Positions 1 through 9,461 of a stretch of DNA of 42,686 nucleotides are shown here, one piece after another; the first letter of the stretch is position 1, and each line of letters opens with the position of its first letter. The position numbers and the translations under genes are program-made. Below the pieces are notes generated by a model. It saw nothing but the letters and a program-made list of their open reading frames with translations, was not told the DNA's origin and ran no database searches. This DNA is from Colwellia sp. E2M01 (GTDB lineage Bacteria > Pseudomonadota > Gammaproteobacteria > Enterobacterales > Alteromonadaceae): NCBI RefSeq assembly GCF_018860585.1, contig NZ_JAHKPR010000010.1:138388-181073 (forward strand), given 5' to 3'.

Positions 1-75
1 ACCTAAACAAATTCGCCTTGTTATTGCACATCGAGCATAGCTCTGAGTTGGGAAGAAATTTAATCAAATTGGTAT
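1..75. repeat. Probable end of a dispersed MITE-like repeat
   Basis: The first 75 bases end in AAATTGGTAT (66-75). This is the reverse complement of the ATACCAATTT that opens the repeat at 18000, and it resembles the ATTGGTAT end of the element at 41262-41434. The left side lies outside the window, so the element cannot be delimited. Short open frames run in from the left edge (2-40 and 3-92, plus strand) but look like repeat read-through rather than the end of a gene. Confidence 0.35.
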
Positions 76-103
76 TACACTGATTAATTTAAAGCATGAA
101 TAA

Positions 104-137
104 AAAAAGCTTAGTGATTAAAATCACTAAGCTTTTT
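104..137 (-). terminator. Rho-independent terminator of the PKD lipoprotein gene
   Basis: A perfect 15-bp stem (104-118 with 123-137) closes a 4-nt loop and is flanked by an A-run on the left, which becomes a T-run on the minus strand. It starts about 20 bases after the stop codon of the minus-strand lipoprotein gene. The T-run on the other side means it could also stop plus-strand transcripts. Confidence 0.85.
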
Positions 138-156
138 ATGTATCAATTGTTTTAGA

Positions 157-2091
157 TTATTGATTATCGATAAATTCAGTCACATCAGGCAGGCTAGTAA
201 ATGCTATTTCGTCATCGGTGTCTAATGTACAATCAAGAGCTTCTTGGTGAGTTTCTTCTACGCATACATTCATATAACCTAACTCATTATTAAAAGCCAA
301 GCGTCTTATGTGGTCACCATCGTTATCTAGAGAAAGCACGCCACTTTCTAGAACAGTAAAACCTATACTCGTCAAGTCAAAGGTATCGTAGTACCATTCC
401 CCATCTTCGTATTCAGCGACGTAAAGAGTTACACCATTAAGTTCTTCTTCTGTAAAGGCAAGCTCTGTCTTATTCGGCTCTGTAATACCATCACTTTGAG
501 CCTCTATAAATTCAGTTACAGCAGAAAGACTAGTAAATGCTCTTTCATCATCGGTTTCCAATGTACAATCAAGTGCTCCTTGATGAGATCCTTCAATACA
601 TACATTCATATATCCGATATCATTATTAAAAGCTAAACGTCTTATATAATCACCGTCGTTGTCGAGAAAAATAACACCATCATCTAAGATGGTAAAACTT
701 ATACTCGTTAAATCAAAAGTATCGTAGTACCAAGCCCCATCTTCGTATTCAGCTATGTAAAGAGTTATGTCATTAAGCTCTTCTTGCGTAAACGCATGAG
801 CTTCTTCATTTGATAAAATAGAAGCTGCGCCTAAAACGGCAAAATCAGCACTATCATTTTGTTCATCAGGTGTGATTACTTGAATTAGGTGATCTAAATT
901 TGTATTTTCGTTGTTATCTAAACGTGTAATAGTCCATGTCCATTGATCTCCATAACTATCTGATTCTACATAAACTACTTCACCATTAGCGTTAATACTC
1001 CATGTGATAGGATTAAAATCACTATCATTAAATTTAATAGTACCAACACCAGCAGTATTAAAAATAACAGTATGCTCTAAAAATAAAGCATTAGAGGCAA
1101 TATAATTACCTGCTATATGGTAGCTTTTACCAGCAATCTCAGTATTGAAATATTTATCTCCTCTTGTTAGGTTTTCTGAAGAGGTTGATTCATCATCTTT
1201 TAACGTAATATTTAATGTTGTCTCAGAAATGTCTGAATTTGAATAAAGTGTTTCTTGAAAGTGGGCAATAGCGTCATCGGTGCTAATAAGCGTGTTTATC
1301 GTACTATCATCTTGACCAGCGTTCGCTATTAATGAAGTAATAGCAGGTAAAGCTTCAAACTCTGATTCAGAGAGTGAAAAGTCAACAGGTGTTGCGACTG
1401 AAATGGCAGTATCTGTTATCGTTAACCCATTAGCTGGGTCACTATCTTGATCTAACGTTTGCAGTAATCTAATAATATTCACAACGGTTGTATCATTAGT
1501 TTTATCTGTTTCTGCTAAGTCTAAAGGCGTTACTGTACCTTTTGCGGTAACAGCTGGAAATTCAAGATCTCCAATAAAAAAAGTAACTGTCTCTCCTGGC
1601 AAGTAATTATATTCACCTAAAGAGTTTGTTACTCCTTCAAGTGTTTCTGTACGATAACCAATATTAATAACAGCACTATCGAGGAAAACTCCAGTACTTT
1701 TAGTTAAGGAAATAATATTAACAGTGTCAGCGGTACTATCTTCGGTACCATCATTAACTATTAATTGTGCAGTGTAAGAACCATCTATATCTACTGTAAA
1801 GCTGGGGGTTATATCGGTAGAATTTATTAATGTGGCTGTACTGCCAGAAGGTATATTTACCAGTGACCATTGATAAGTGAGAGTATCTGTATCGGCATCT
1901 GAGCTGTCACTGCCATCAAGTGATATAACGTCACCAGTCGTTGCGTTTTGATCTATACCGGCATTAGCAATAGGTGCTTTATTTTGAGGAGTTTGTTCTT
2001 CATTTGACTCATCGGAGCTAGACCCCCCACAACCAGATAAAACAGATATTAATACTAATCCTTGCAATATTTTTAACATATTCTTCTCCAT
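157..2091 (-). CDS. Secreted lipoprotein with PKD-like domain and duplicated C-terminal domain
   Basis: A 644-aa protein of unknown specific function. The N-terminus is a lipoprotein signal with lipobox LSGC (Cys about residue 21) followed by a Ser/Asp/Glu-rich linker, so it should be anchored in the outer membrane. Residues about 35-128 look like a PKD/REJ-type immunoglobulin-like domain (PIANAGIDQNATTGD, LDGSDSSDAD, YTAQLIVNDG). Residues about 138-190 carry a beta-rich module (LGEYNYLPGETVTFFIGDLE) seen in many marine gammaproteobacterial surface lipoproteins. The C-terminus is a tandem duplication: residues 433-532 and 545-644 are 100-residue copies, each with two cysteines. It is a single gene between its own terminator and the terminator of rpsT. 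An adhesive or polymer-binding role is possible but not shown. Confidence 0.85.
   Translation of the reverse strand: MEKNMLKILQGLVLISVLSGCGGSSSDESNEEQTPQNKAPIANAGIDQNATTGDVISLDGSDSSDADTDTLTYQWSLVNIPSGSTATLINSTDITPSFTVDIDGSYTAQLIVNDGTEDSTADTVNIISLTKSTGVFLDSAVINIGYRTETLEGVTNSLGEYNYLPGETVTFFIGDLEFPAVTAKGTVTPLDLAETDKTNDTTVVNIIRLLQTLDQDSDPANGLTITDTAISVATPVDFSLSESEFEALPAITSLIANAGQDDSTINTLISTDDAIAHFQETLYSNSDISETTLNITLKDDESTSSENLTRGDKYFNTEIAGKSYHIAGNYIASNALFLEHTVIFNTAGVGTIKFNDSDFNPITWSINANGEVVYVESDSYGDQWTWTITRLDNNENTNLDHLIQVITPDEQNDSADFAVLGAASILSNEEAHAFTQEELNDITLYIAEYEDGAWYYDTFDLTSISFTILDDGVIFLDNDGDYIRRLAFNNDIGYMNVCIEGSHQGALDCTLETDDERAFTSLSAVTEFIEAQSDGITEPNKTELAFTEEELNGVTLYVAEYEDGEWYYDTFDLTSIGFTVLESGVLSLDNDGDHIRRLAFNNELGYMNVCVEETHQEALDCTLDTDDEIAFTSLPDVTEFIDNQ
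160..795 (-). repeat. Intragenic tandem duplication (two 300-bp copies)
   Basis: The 3' part of the lipoprotein gene holds two copies of a 100-codon unit, at 496-795 and 160-459, separated by 12 codons. The protein copies share long identical stretches such as WYYDTFDLTS, IRRLAFNN and GYMNVC. The DNA differs at many synonymous positions, so the duplication is not very recent. Confidence 0.9.
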
Positions 2092-2206
2092 ACATTTTAT
2101 TGAATAATAATAAATTAATACTAGTATATAAAAAGAATAGATTATATAGGAAGAATTGGTGTATATAATTACAAGAATAATGAGTTTATGAATATAAAAG
2201 ACATAA

Positions 2207-2230
2207 AAAAACCGACATAAGTCGGTTTTT
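2207..2230 (-). terminator. Rho-independent terminator of rpsT
   Basis: The stem AAAAACCGAC (2207-2216) pairs with GTCGGTTTTT (2221-2230) around a 4-nt ATAA loop. On the minus strand it ends in a T-run about 70 bases after the rpsT stop. Confidence 0.85.
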
Positions 2231-2301
2231 AAATATTTTGTATTATCAAATAAATTAATAATACAAAGCGTTATTCATAATAACTACAGCGAAAGCAAAA
2301 A

Positions 2302-2562
2302 TTAAAGTGCTTTGATTGCTGCGTTTAAACGGCTCTTAGAACGAGCAGCTTTGTTTTTATGAATAAGACCTTTACTTGCGTAACGGTCTAAAACAGGTGT
2401 AGCAGCAGCGAATTCTTTTGCTGCAACTTCTTTGTCACCAGCTTCAATAGCTGATAGTACTTTTTTAAGTAAAGTACGCATCATTGAGCGACGACTTGCG
2501 TTATGTTGACGGCGCTTTTCAGATTGTCCTGCGCGCTTCTTAGCTTGCTTTGAGTTAGCCAA
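2302..2562 (-). CDS. rpsT: 30S ribosomal protein S20
   Basis: An 86-aa, Lys/Arg/Ala-rich protein with the S20 pattern: [18 protein letters not shown] at the start, then [11 protein letters not shown] and [21 protein letters not shown]. It binds 16S rRNA in the small subunit body. The start codon is TTG (2562-2560), with a GGAG ribosome site about 7 bases upstream. The E. coli rpsT gene also starts with UUG, and this poor start is part of its autoregulation, so the same control is likely here. It has its own terminator and a good sigma-70 promoter, and it is transcribed divergently from murJ. Confidence 0.97.
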   Translation of the reverse strand: MANSKQAKKRAGQSEKRRQHNASRRSMMRTLLKKVLSAIEAGDKEVAAKEFAAATPVLDRYASKGLIHKNKAARSKSRLNAAIKAL

Positions 2563-2609
2563 GGTGATCTCCTAAAAGATTGATTATAAGCTTAAATTTA
2601 AGGCGACGA

Positions 2610-2638
2610 AATATGCCTGTTTTTTAGCTGGTTGTCAA
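2610..2638 (-). promoter_or_regulatory. Predicted sigma-70 promoter of rpsT
   Basis: On the minus strand, TTGACA (2638-2633) is followed after exactly 17 bases by CATATT (2615-2610). The -35 is perfect and the -10 matches 4 of 6. It lies about 50 bases upstream of the rpsT start. The rest of the gap to murJ (to 2895) is AT-rich, and I saw no convincing murJ promoter in it. Confidence 0.55.
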
Positions 2639-2895
2639 ATGTTTTAATTGTTTAATTTACGCAAAAGGATAAAAATATCGCTAGAGGGCTTATAAAAGCA
2701 ATTAAAAAGAATATGGTCGATGTTTACGACTAAAAAATAGTCGATAAAAACAAACACGTTGTGAACAGCGTAAGTATACATTGTTTAAATAGGTAAAATC
2801 ATCACATAATACGCATTATTTATTTTTGTTTGTTTACTACATATTAAAATCACCCATAAAACAGTTTATAACTTAGTAAGCTATAGGATTATTTC

Positions 2896-4521
2896 TTGAG
2901 TAAAAAATTAATTAAATCGGGACTCATTGTCAGTGTAATGACTTTAGTGTCGCGGGTTTTAGGATTAATACGCGATATCGTTATTGCTAATGTGATGGGC
3001 TCTGGGGTGATGGCTGATGTTTTTTTATTCGCCAATAAAATCCCTAATTTTTTACGTCGTCTGTTTGCTGAAGGAGCTTTTGCTCAAGCATTTGTACCAG
3101 TATTAAGTGAATATCAGGTAAAAGATGAATTACATGCCGAGCAAGCGCAAACTCAAAACACCTTTGATGAAACACGTTTATTAATTGCACAAGTTTCAGG
3201 AACATTAGGTGTTATTGTTACCGCGGTTACCTTATTTGGCATGCTCGCCTCGCCACTATTTGTAATGCTGTTCGGTTTCGGTTGGTTTATCGATTGGTTT
3301 GAAGAGGCTCCTGGCGGTGAAAAATTTACTTTAGCGCACAACCTACTAACTATTACATTTCCGTATTTATGGTTTATTAGTTTTACTGCGCTCTCGGGTG
3401 CAATACTCAATACCATGGGGCGTTTTGCTGTCTCTGCTTTTACGCCAGTTTTACTTAATGTTGCCATTATTAGTATGGCTATTTATGGTGCTCCTTATAC
3501 GCAAAGCCCTGCACATGCATTAGCATGGGGTGTGTTTTTAGGTGGTTTAATTCAATTTATCTTTCAAGTGCCTTTTTTGTACAAATCAGGCATGTTGGTA
3601 AAACCCAAATGGGCTTGGCATAGTGCTGGCGTAAGTAAAATTCGTAAATTAATAATCCCTGCGTTATTTGGTGTGTCGGTTACTCAAATTAATTTATTAC
3701 TTGATACTTTAATTGCTAGTTTTTTAATTACCGGTTCAATCAGTTGGCTGTATTATGCAGACCGATTACTTGAATTTCCGTTAGGGTTATTTGGTATTGG
3801 TATTGCCACCGTTGTCCTGCCGAGTTTGGCGAAATTACACAGTAAAAATAATCCTGCAGAATTTAGTGCAACGCTTGATTGGGGCCTTAAAGTGGTTAGC
3901 TTGTTTGGTTGGCCGGCACTTGCCGGCTTAATGGTTTTAGCGCAGCCAATAATTATGGTGCTTTTTATGCGCGGAGAATTTAGCCAGCAAGATGTACTGC
4001 AAGTCTCTATGGCATTATTCGCCTATCTTTCTGGCCTATTAAGTTTTATGTTTATCAAAATATTAGCGCCTGGCTATTACGCCCGTCAAGATACCAAAAC
4101 CCCCGTAAAAATAGGAATTATTGCTATGCTTGCTAATATGGTTTTCAATTTAATGTTGGCACCATTTTTTGGTTATGTAGGTTTAGCCATTGCCACAACT
4201 ATGTCGGCAACCTTAAATGCCTGTTTGTTGTATCGTGGCTTAAAAGCGCAAGGGGTTTATCAATTATCAGCCCCTACTATTATTTTTATGGCTAAGTTGA
4301 TAATTAGCGCTGGCGTGATGGCTTTAGTAGTTGATCAATTATCGAGTGATTTTGATGTTTGGTTGGCAATGAATTTTTTCGAACAGGTACAACAGCTTAC
4401 CTTATGTATTGTGGCGGGTATTGGCAGTTATTTAGTGATGATTATTCTATTGGGCGTACGTCTTGGTGATTTTAAAGTGTTAATAAAAAGCCCGCAGAAG
4501 CAGTTAGACATAGAGTCATAA
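2896..4521 (+). CDS. murJ: Lipid II flippase MurJ
   Basis: A 541-aa polytopic protein of the MOP superfamily (MurJ/MviN), which flips lipid II across the inner membrane for peptidoglycan synthesis. The N-terminal signature is present: SRVLGLIRDIVIANVMG, then NFLRRLFAEGAFAQAFVPVL. Arg20, Arg26, Asp41 and Arg54 align with charged residues known to be essential in E. coli MurJ (Arg18, Arg24, Asp39, Arg52). About 14 hydrophobic segments are visible. The start is a TTG preceded by AGGA. In many gammaproteobacteria murJ sits in this rpsT-ribF neighbourhood. Confidence 0.96.
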   Translation: MSKKLIKSGLIVSVMTLVSRVLGLIRDIVIANVMGSGVMADVFLFANKIPNFLRRLFAEGAFAQAFVPVLSEYQVKDELHAEQAQTQNTFDETRLLIAQVSGTLGVIVTAVTLFGMLASPLFVMLFGFGWFIDWFEEAPGGEKFTLAHNLLTITFPYLWFISFTALSGAILNTMGRFAVSAFTPVLLNVAIISMAIYGAPYTQSPAHALAWGVFLGGLIQFIFQVPFLYKSGMLVKPKWAWHSAGVSKIRKLIIPALFGVSVTQINLLLDTLIASFLITGSISWLYYADRLLEFPLGLFGIGIATVVLPSLAKLHSKNNPAEFSATLDWGLKVVSLFGWPALAGLMVLAQPIIMVLFMRGEFSQQDVLQVSMALFAYLSGLLSFMFIKILAPGYYARQDTKTPVKIGIIAMLANMVFNLMLAPFFGYVGLAIATTMSATLNACLLYRGLKAQGVYQLSAPTIIFMAKLIISAGVMALVVDQLSSDFDVWLAMNFFEQVQQLTLCIVAGIGSYLVMIILLGVRLGDFKVLIKSPQKQLDIES

Positions 4522-4676
4522 TTAGAATCGAGTGGCGACCAATCATTAATTAATATTTAGCTATTACTTCGTCAATATACGTATTGAAATAAAACAGTTT
4601 AAATAAGCATAAAAAAAATGCGCTAACTACTGATTATTCGTACGTGCTGGTATATAATTCGTCGGTTTATTTTATG

Positions 4677-4698
4677 CGAGTGTCAAAATTGACATTCG
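4677..4698. promoter_or_regulatory. Inverted repeat upstream of ribF, possible operator
   Basis: The arms CGAGTGTCAA and TTGACATTCG (9 of 10 complementary) are separated by only two bases. The site lies in the 319-bp gap between murJ and ribF, just downstream of a TATAAT (4653-4658). The rest of this gap shows no gene. The short spacer suggests a protein-binding palindrome rather than a terminator, since no T-run follows. Function is unknown. Confidence 0.35.
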
Positions 4699-4840
4699 TC
4701 AGAGGCTTATTTAGCCGTTTTATTAGTGGAATTTTACAGTGTTCAATGGCTGAAAACTCGTTTTTTTCGGTGTTTTTCCTATTGATTTTAATATGTTAAT
4801 TTTTCCATGCAGTGTGATAATGAAGGCAGAATAATAGCTA

Positions 4841-5761
4841 ATGCAGTTAGTTCGCGGGTTACATAACATTCAATCAGCAGATCATGGTTGTGTATTAACT
4901 ATTGGTAATTTTGATGGTGTGCATTTAGGGCATCAGCAAATAATAACAACACTGGTAGAAAGAGCTAAAGCCTTAAATTGTGTGGCGGCGGTGTTGGTTT
5001 TTGAACCACAACCGCAAGAGTTTTTTGCCCCAAATACGGCTCCCGCACGATTATGTAGATTACGTGATAAATATAATTTATTAGCAAAACTGGGCGTACA
5101 ACGCCTTATTTGCGTCAACTTCAATGCTAAGTTTGCTAACCAAAGTGCCGAGTATTTTATTGATAATTTACTGGTTAAAAAGTTAGGTGTTAAACATCTT
5201 ATTGTCGGTGATGATTTCCATTTTGGAAAAAATCGTAGCGGTGACTTTTCCATGCTTTGCAGAGCTGGAGAAAAACACGGCTTTGCGGTAACCGATACAA
5301 AAAGTTTTAAAGTACTTGATGCACGTATTAGCTCAACAGCTATACGGCAAGCACTAGAAGATGATGATTTAGACACTGTTAAACAAATGTTAGGTAGAGA
5401 ATACGCGATTATTGGTCGAGTATTTCATGGCGACAAACGTGGTAGGCAATTAGGCTTTCCTACCGCTAATGTTTTGCTAAAAAGAACTGTTTCACCACTT
5501 AACGGGGTTTTTGCCGTTATGGTAAAAACACTACAAGGTGAGTTTAAAGGTGTTGCCAATATAGGTGCAAGACCAACGGTTGCCGGTATTAGACAGCAAC
5601 TAGAAGTACATATATTTGATTTTGATAACAATATATACGGACAAAACATTGAAGTGACAATAAAACAGAAATTGCGCTCAGTGATGAAATTTGAAAGCCT
5701 TGAAGCGCTAACTGCGCAAATACATCAAGACAGCGAACAAGCAAAACGAGTACTGGCTTAG
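4841..5761 (+). CDS. ribF: Bifunctional riboflavin kinase / FAD synthetase
   Basis: A 306-aa cytoplasmic enzyme that phosphorylates riboflavin to FMN and adenylates FMN to FAD. The N-terminal nucleotidyltransferase domain shows GNFDGVHLGH (residues 22-31) and ISSTAIR (163-169). The C-terminal kinase domain starts with GRVFHGDKRGRQLGFPTAN (192-210), the flavin/ATP-binding signature. Length is normal for the family. It is followed by ileS, the order found in E. coli and most relatives. No FMN riboswitch was recognisable upstream. Confidence 0.97.
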   Translation: MQLVRGLHNIQSADHGCVLTIGNFDGVHLGHQQIITTLVERAKALNCVAAVLVFEPQPQEFFAPNTAPARLCRLRDKYNLLAKLGVQRLICVNFNAKFANQSAEYFIDNLLVKKLGVKHLIVGDDFHFGKNRSGDFSMLCRAGEKHGFAVTDTKSFKVLDARISSTAIRQALEDDDLDTVKQMLGREYAIIGRVFHGDKRGRQLGFPTANVLLKRTVSPLNGVFAVMVKTLQGEFKGVANIGARPTVAGIRQQLEVHIFDFDNNIYGQNIEVTIKQKLRSVMKFESLEALTAQIHQDSEQAKRVLA

Positions 5762-5927
5762 CCGTTACTTAAACAATTGCAGTAAATTGTTGCTTTAATA
5801 GCACGTTAGCAATTGTAATGATTAGAAACAAAGAATTAAATTCACATAAATTAACAGTTATAAATCTGGTTGATCTTTATAACTACTTATTACATTTGTC
5901 AGCCAACATAAACGGATAATGATTTAA

Positions 5928-8789
5928 ATGAGTGATTACAAACAGACCCTGAATTTACCAGCCACTTCTTTCGCGATGAAAGGTAATATGGCTAATCGTG
6001 AACCTAATATGCTCAAAGATTGGGCGGCTAAAGATCTTTACGGCAAAATTCGTGAAGCTAAAAAAGGCAAAAAGTCATTTATTCTTCATGATGGCCCTCC
6101 TTACGCTAACGGTAATATTCACTTAGGTCATGCTGTTAATAAAATTTTAAAAGACATTATTGTTAAATCAAAAACCCTATCAGATTTTAACTCGCCTTTC
6201 GTACCGGGTTGGGATTGTCATGGTTTACCTATCGAATTAATGGTTGAGAAAAAAGTCGGTAAACCCGGTCATAAGGTTAGTGCGGCTGTTTTTCGTGAAA
6301 AATGTCGTGAGTACGCGGCTAAACAAGTGAACGGTCAACGTGAAGACTTCAAACGTTTAGGTGTTTCAGCTGACTGGGAAAACCCATACTTAACGATGAA
6401 CTTCGATACCGAAGCGAATATCATTCGTTCGTTAGGTAAAATTGTTGAAAATGGTCATATTCATCAAGGCTTCAAACCTGTGCATTGGTGTACAGACTGT
6501 GGCTCGGCTTTGGCCGAAGCTGAAGTTGAATATCAAGACAAACAGTCTCCTGCTATTGATGTTAAATTTACAGCCTTAGATCAGTCTATCAGCAATAAAT
6601 TCTCTCATCCTGATGGTCATGAAGGTGAAGGCGAAATTGCTTTTGTTATCTGGACTACAACACCTTGGACTTTACCTGCTAACCGTGCAGTAGCACTTCA
6701 TGCTGATGTTGAATACACACTAGTACAATGTGAAACATTATCTGCGGGTGAAGAAGGTAAGCAACGTTTGGTTATCGCATCAGATCTCGTGACTTCTTGT
6801 ATGGATCGTTTTGGTATCACTAAATACCATGCGTTAGGCTTCTGTAAAGGTGCTGATTTAGAGTCGCTACAAGTTCAACATCCGTTTTATGACTTCTCTG
6901 TACCGGTGATTTTAGGTGAGCATGTAACAACTGATTCAGGTACTGGCTCTGTGCACACTGCTCCTGGTCATGGTGTAGAAGATTTCGTGGTTGGTAAAGA
7001 ATACAACCTCGAGGTAGCTAACCCTGTTGGCGCCAATGGTGTTTATTTAGATGATACGCCATTACTTGCTGGACAACATGTGTTTAAAGCTAATGCGAGC
7101 GTTGTTGAATTATTAAAAGAAAACAATGCCTTGATACATCATCATGCGATTGAGCATTCTTACCCGCATTGTTGGAGACACAAAACGCCAATTATTTTCC
7201 GCGCTACGCCGCAATGGTTCATTTCTATGGATCAAAAAGGTTTACGCGATGCGTCATTAAAAGAAATTGAACAAACACAATGGATCCCTGATTGGGGTCA
7301 AAGCCGCATTCAATCAATGGTTGAAGGTCGCCCTGACTGGTGTATTTCACGTCAACGTACGTGGGGCGTGCCAATGGCATTGTTCATTCATAAAGATACT
7401 GGCGCGTTACATGAACGTAGCCTTGAACTGATTGAAGAAATAGCACAACGTGTTGAGAAAGAAGGTATTCAAGCGTGGTTCGACCTAGAGGCGCAAGAGC
7501 TTATCGGCGATGATGCTGAAAACTTTGTTAAAGTGCCAGACACTCTTGATGTATGGTTTGACTCAGGTACTACGCATTTCTCAGTAATTAATGAGCGTGC
7601 AGAATTTGATGGTATTGCTGACTTATACCTTGAGGGCTCAGACCAACATCGTGGTTGGTTTATGTCGTCAATGATCTCTTCAGTGGCTATGACCGGTGAA
7701 GCGCCATACAAAGAAGTACTTACTCACGGTTTTGTAGTTGATGCTAAAGGTCACAAAATGTCTAAATCAATAGGCAATGTGATCACTCCAGGCGAAATTA
7801 CCAAAACTTTAGGTGCCGATATTTTACGTTTGTGGGTTGCATCTGTTAACTACACGCAAGAAATCACAGCTGGCGATGAAATATTTAAACGTCAAGCTGA
7901 TGCTTACCGTCGTATTCGTAATACTTCACGTTTCTTATTGTCTAACTTAAATGGCTTTGAACCAGCTAATCATTCAGTTGCGTTTGATGACATGGTAGCA
8001 CTTGATCGTTGGGCTGTTGAAAAAGCTGCACAATTACAAGAAGAGATTATAGCCGCGTACGATAAATATGAGTTACATGTAGTTGTACATAAGCTTATGA
8101 ATTTCTGTACTAATGAGCTAGGTGGCTTCTATCTTGATATCATCAAAGACAGACAGTACACAGCGAAGAGTGATTCAAACGCACGCCGTTCATGTCAAAC
8201 TGCAATGTATTTAATTGTTGAATCAATGACCGCATGGATGGCGCCAATACTGTCATTTACTGCACAAGAGGTTTGGGAAGCATTACCATTGCCTGTAAGT
8301 GGTGAGCGTGATGATTTTGTATTTACCGGTGTTTGGTTCGATGGTTTAGCAAAACACCTTGCTAATAGCAGCTCAGAGAATGAGCTTAATAATGCATATT
8401 GGTCAGAATTACTGAATGTTCGTGGTGAAGTTAACCGTGCCTTAGAGCAAGCCCGTAAAGAAAAAACAGTGGGTAAAGCATTAGAAGCACAAGTGACTTT
8501 ATACGCAACGCAAGATTTAGCTACTAAGTTAGCTAAATTAGGTGAAGAACTACGCTTTGTATTAATTACTTCAAAAGCCACTATTGAAACAGTTACCGCT
8601 GCACCTGAAAACGCACAGGCAACTGATATTGACGGTTTGTGGTTATCTGTTGCCCCTGCAGAAGGTGCTAAATGTGACCGTTGTTGGCATGTAACCACTG
8701 ACATTGGCGAAAGCGAAGCGCACCCTGAATTATGTGGTCGTTGTATTACCAATGTTGATGGCGACGGTGAAGTAAGACAGTTCGCCTAA
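5928..8789 (+). CDS. ileS: Isoleucyl-tRNA synthetase
   Basis: A 953-aa class I aminoacyl-tRNA synthetase that charges tRNA-Ile. The HIGH-type motif is HLGH (65-68) inside [14 protein letters not shown], and KMSKS lies at 610-614. The editing (CP1) domain holds the [13 protein letters not shown] stretch. The C-terminus has a zinc-binding four-cysteine site (Cys916, Cys919, Cys936, Cys939) as in bacterial IleRS. Length is close to E. coli IleS. It is flanked by ribF and lspA. Confidence 0.98.
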   Translation: MSDYKQTLNLPATSFAMKGNMANREPNMLKDWAAKDLYGKIREAKKGKKSFILHDGPPYANGNIHLGHAVNKILKDIIVKSKTLSDFNSPFVPGWDCHGLPIELMVEKKVGKPGHKVSAAVFREKCREYAAKQVNGQREDFKRLGVSADWENPYLTMNFDTEANIIRSLGKIVENGHIHQGFKPVHWCTDCGSALAEAEVEYQDKQSPAIDVKFTALDQSISNKFSHPDGHEGEGEIAFVIWTTTPWTLPANRAVALHADVEYTLVQCETLSAGEEGKQRLVIASDLVTSCMDRFGITKYHALGFCKGADLESLQVQHPFYDFSVPVILGEHVTTDSGTGSVHTAPGHGVEDFVVGKEYNLEVANPVGANGVYLDDTPLLAGQHVFKANASVVELLKENNALIHHHAIEHSYPHCWRHKTPIIFRATPQWFISMDQKGLRDASLKEIEQTQWIPDWGQSRIQSMVEGRPDWCISRQRTWGVPMALFIHKDTGALHERSLELIEEIAQRVEKEGIQAWFDLEAQELIGDDAENFVKVPDTLDVWFDSGTTHFSVINERAEFDGIADLYLEGSDQHRGWFMSSMISSVAMTGEAPYKEVLTHGFVVDAKGHKMSKSIGNVITPGEITKTLGADILRLWVASVNYTQEITAGDEIFKRQADAYRRIRNTSRFLLSNLNGFEPANHSVAFDDMVALDRWAVEKAAQLQEEIIAAYDKYELHVVVHKLMNFCTNELGGFYLDIIKDRQYTAKSDSNARRSCQTAMYLIVESMTAWMAPILSFTAQEVWEALPLPVSGERDDFVFTGVWFDGLAKHLANSSSENELNNAYWSELLNVRGEVNRALEQARKEKTVGKALEAQVTLYATQDLATKLAKLGEELRFVLITSKATIETVTAAPENAQATDIDGLWLSVAPAEGAKCDRCWHVTTDIGESEAHPELCGRCITNVDGDGEVRQFA

Positions 8790-8804
8790 TTTACTTTGTT
8801 AGTA

Positions 8805-8837
8805 AAACCAAACATTCACTTACAGAATGTTTGGTTT
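8805..8837 (+). terminator. Strong hairpin after ileS
   Basis: A perfect 13-bp stem (8805-8817 with 8825-8837) closes a 7-nt loop 15 bases after the ileS stop. The right arm ends in GGTTT but no long T-run follows, so it may be a partial terminator or an RNA processing/stability structure inside the ileS-lspA transcript. Confidence 0.5.
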
Positions 8838-8843
8838 ACTTGA

Positions 8844-8878
8844 CTGACTAGCTTAATGACTTAGGTTAAGCTAATCAG
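8844..8878 (+). other. Second hairpin between ileS and lspA
   Basis: TAGCTTAA (8849-8856) pairs with TTAAGCTA (8866-8873), and the stem continues past one mismatch with CTGA/TCAG (8844-8847 and 8875-8878). It has no T-run and sits about 40 bases before the lspA start. Confidence 0.45.
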
Positions 8879-8916
8879 TACAAAATGATAAGTAATTACC
8901 TACCTAATTCCGCTAG

Positions 8917-9459
8917 ATGAGATTACCTTCAGTGAAAAAATTATTTAAAGATACTGGTTTAAGTTGGTTATGGTTAACCATACTCTTTTTAATCATCGAT
9001 CAAGTAACAAAACAATGGGTCGCTAATACCTTTGACTACCGCGAAACTTTAGCCGTATTCCCTTTTTTCAATCTAACGTATGTTCATAATCCAGGTGCAG
9101 CATTTAGCTTTTTAGCTGATCAAGGTGGTTGGCAGCGTTGGTTTTTTACCGCTATTGCTAGCATCGCAAGTATTGTCTTTATTGTGTGGATGGCAAAAAC
9201 CCCGAAACAACAAAGTTTATTATGTATATCATTTGCATTTATTTTAAGTGGTGCGCTTGGTAATTTAATTGATCGAGCAATGTTTGGCTACGTAATAGAT
9301 TTTCTCGACTTTTATTGGGGCGATAAACATTTTGCAGCTTTTAATGTTGCTGACTCGGCTATTTTTGTTGGTGCTGCATTAATGATCTTTGAATCCTTCA
9401 CTAATAAAGAGTCTAGTAAAGAAAATAAAACAAATAACTCAAATAAGGCGGAAAGCTAA
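8917..9459 (+). CDS. lspA: Lipoprotein signal peptidase (signal peptidase II)
   Basis: A 180-aa inner-membrane aspartyl protease that removes the signal peptide of diacylglyceryl-modified prolipoproteins. Four hydrophobic segments are visible. Conserved blocks are YVHNPGAAFSFL (55-66), GNLIDR (115-120), VIDFLDFYWGDKHFAAFNVADS. Asp128 and Asp146 are the likely catalytic pair. The tail after residue 160 is Lys/Asn/Ser-rich and longer than in E. coli. Its stop lies 2 bases before fkpB, so the two are co-translated. At least four lipoproteins in this window would be its substrates. Confidence 0.97.
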   Translation: MRLPSVKKLFKDTGLSWLWLTILFLIIDQVTKQWVANTFDYRETLAVFPFFNLTYVHNPGAAFSFLADQGGWQRWFFTAIASIASIVFIVWMAKTPKQQSLLCISFAFILSGALGNLIDRAMFGYVIDFLDFYWGDKHFAAFNVADSAIFVGAALMIFESFTNKESSKENKTNNSNKAES

Positions 9460-9461
9460 CA

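Noticed and set aside
2-92. Short plus-strand frames running in from the left edge
   Set aside because: They overlap in different frames and coincide with a sequence ending in the dispersed-repeat terminus AAATTGGTAT; no protein family is recognised.
4522-4840. Possible FMN riboswitch upstream of ribF
   Set aside because: I could not find the conserved RFN element blocks; only a palindrome and a -10-like box are visible.
8195-8752. 185-codon minus-strand frame inside ileS
   Set aside because: Antisense shadow of a strongly conserved gene; Ser/Cys-rich product with no family features. The other antisense frames in murJ, ribF, fkpB and gspE-K are rejected for the same reason.
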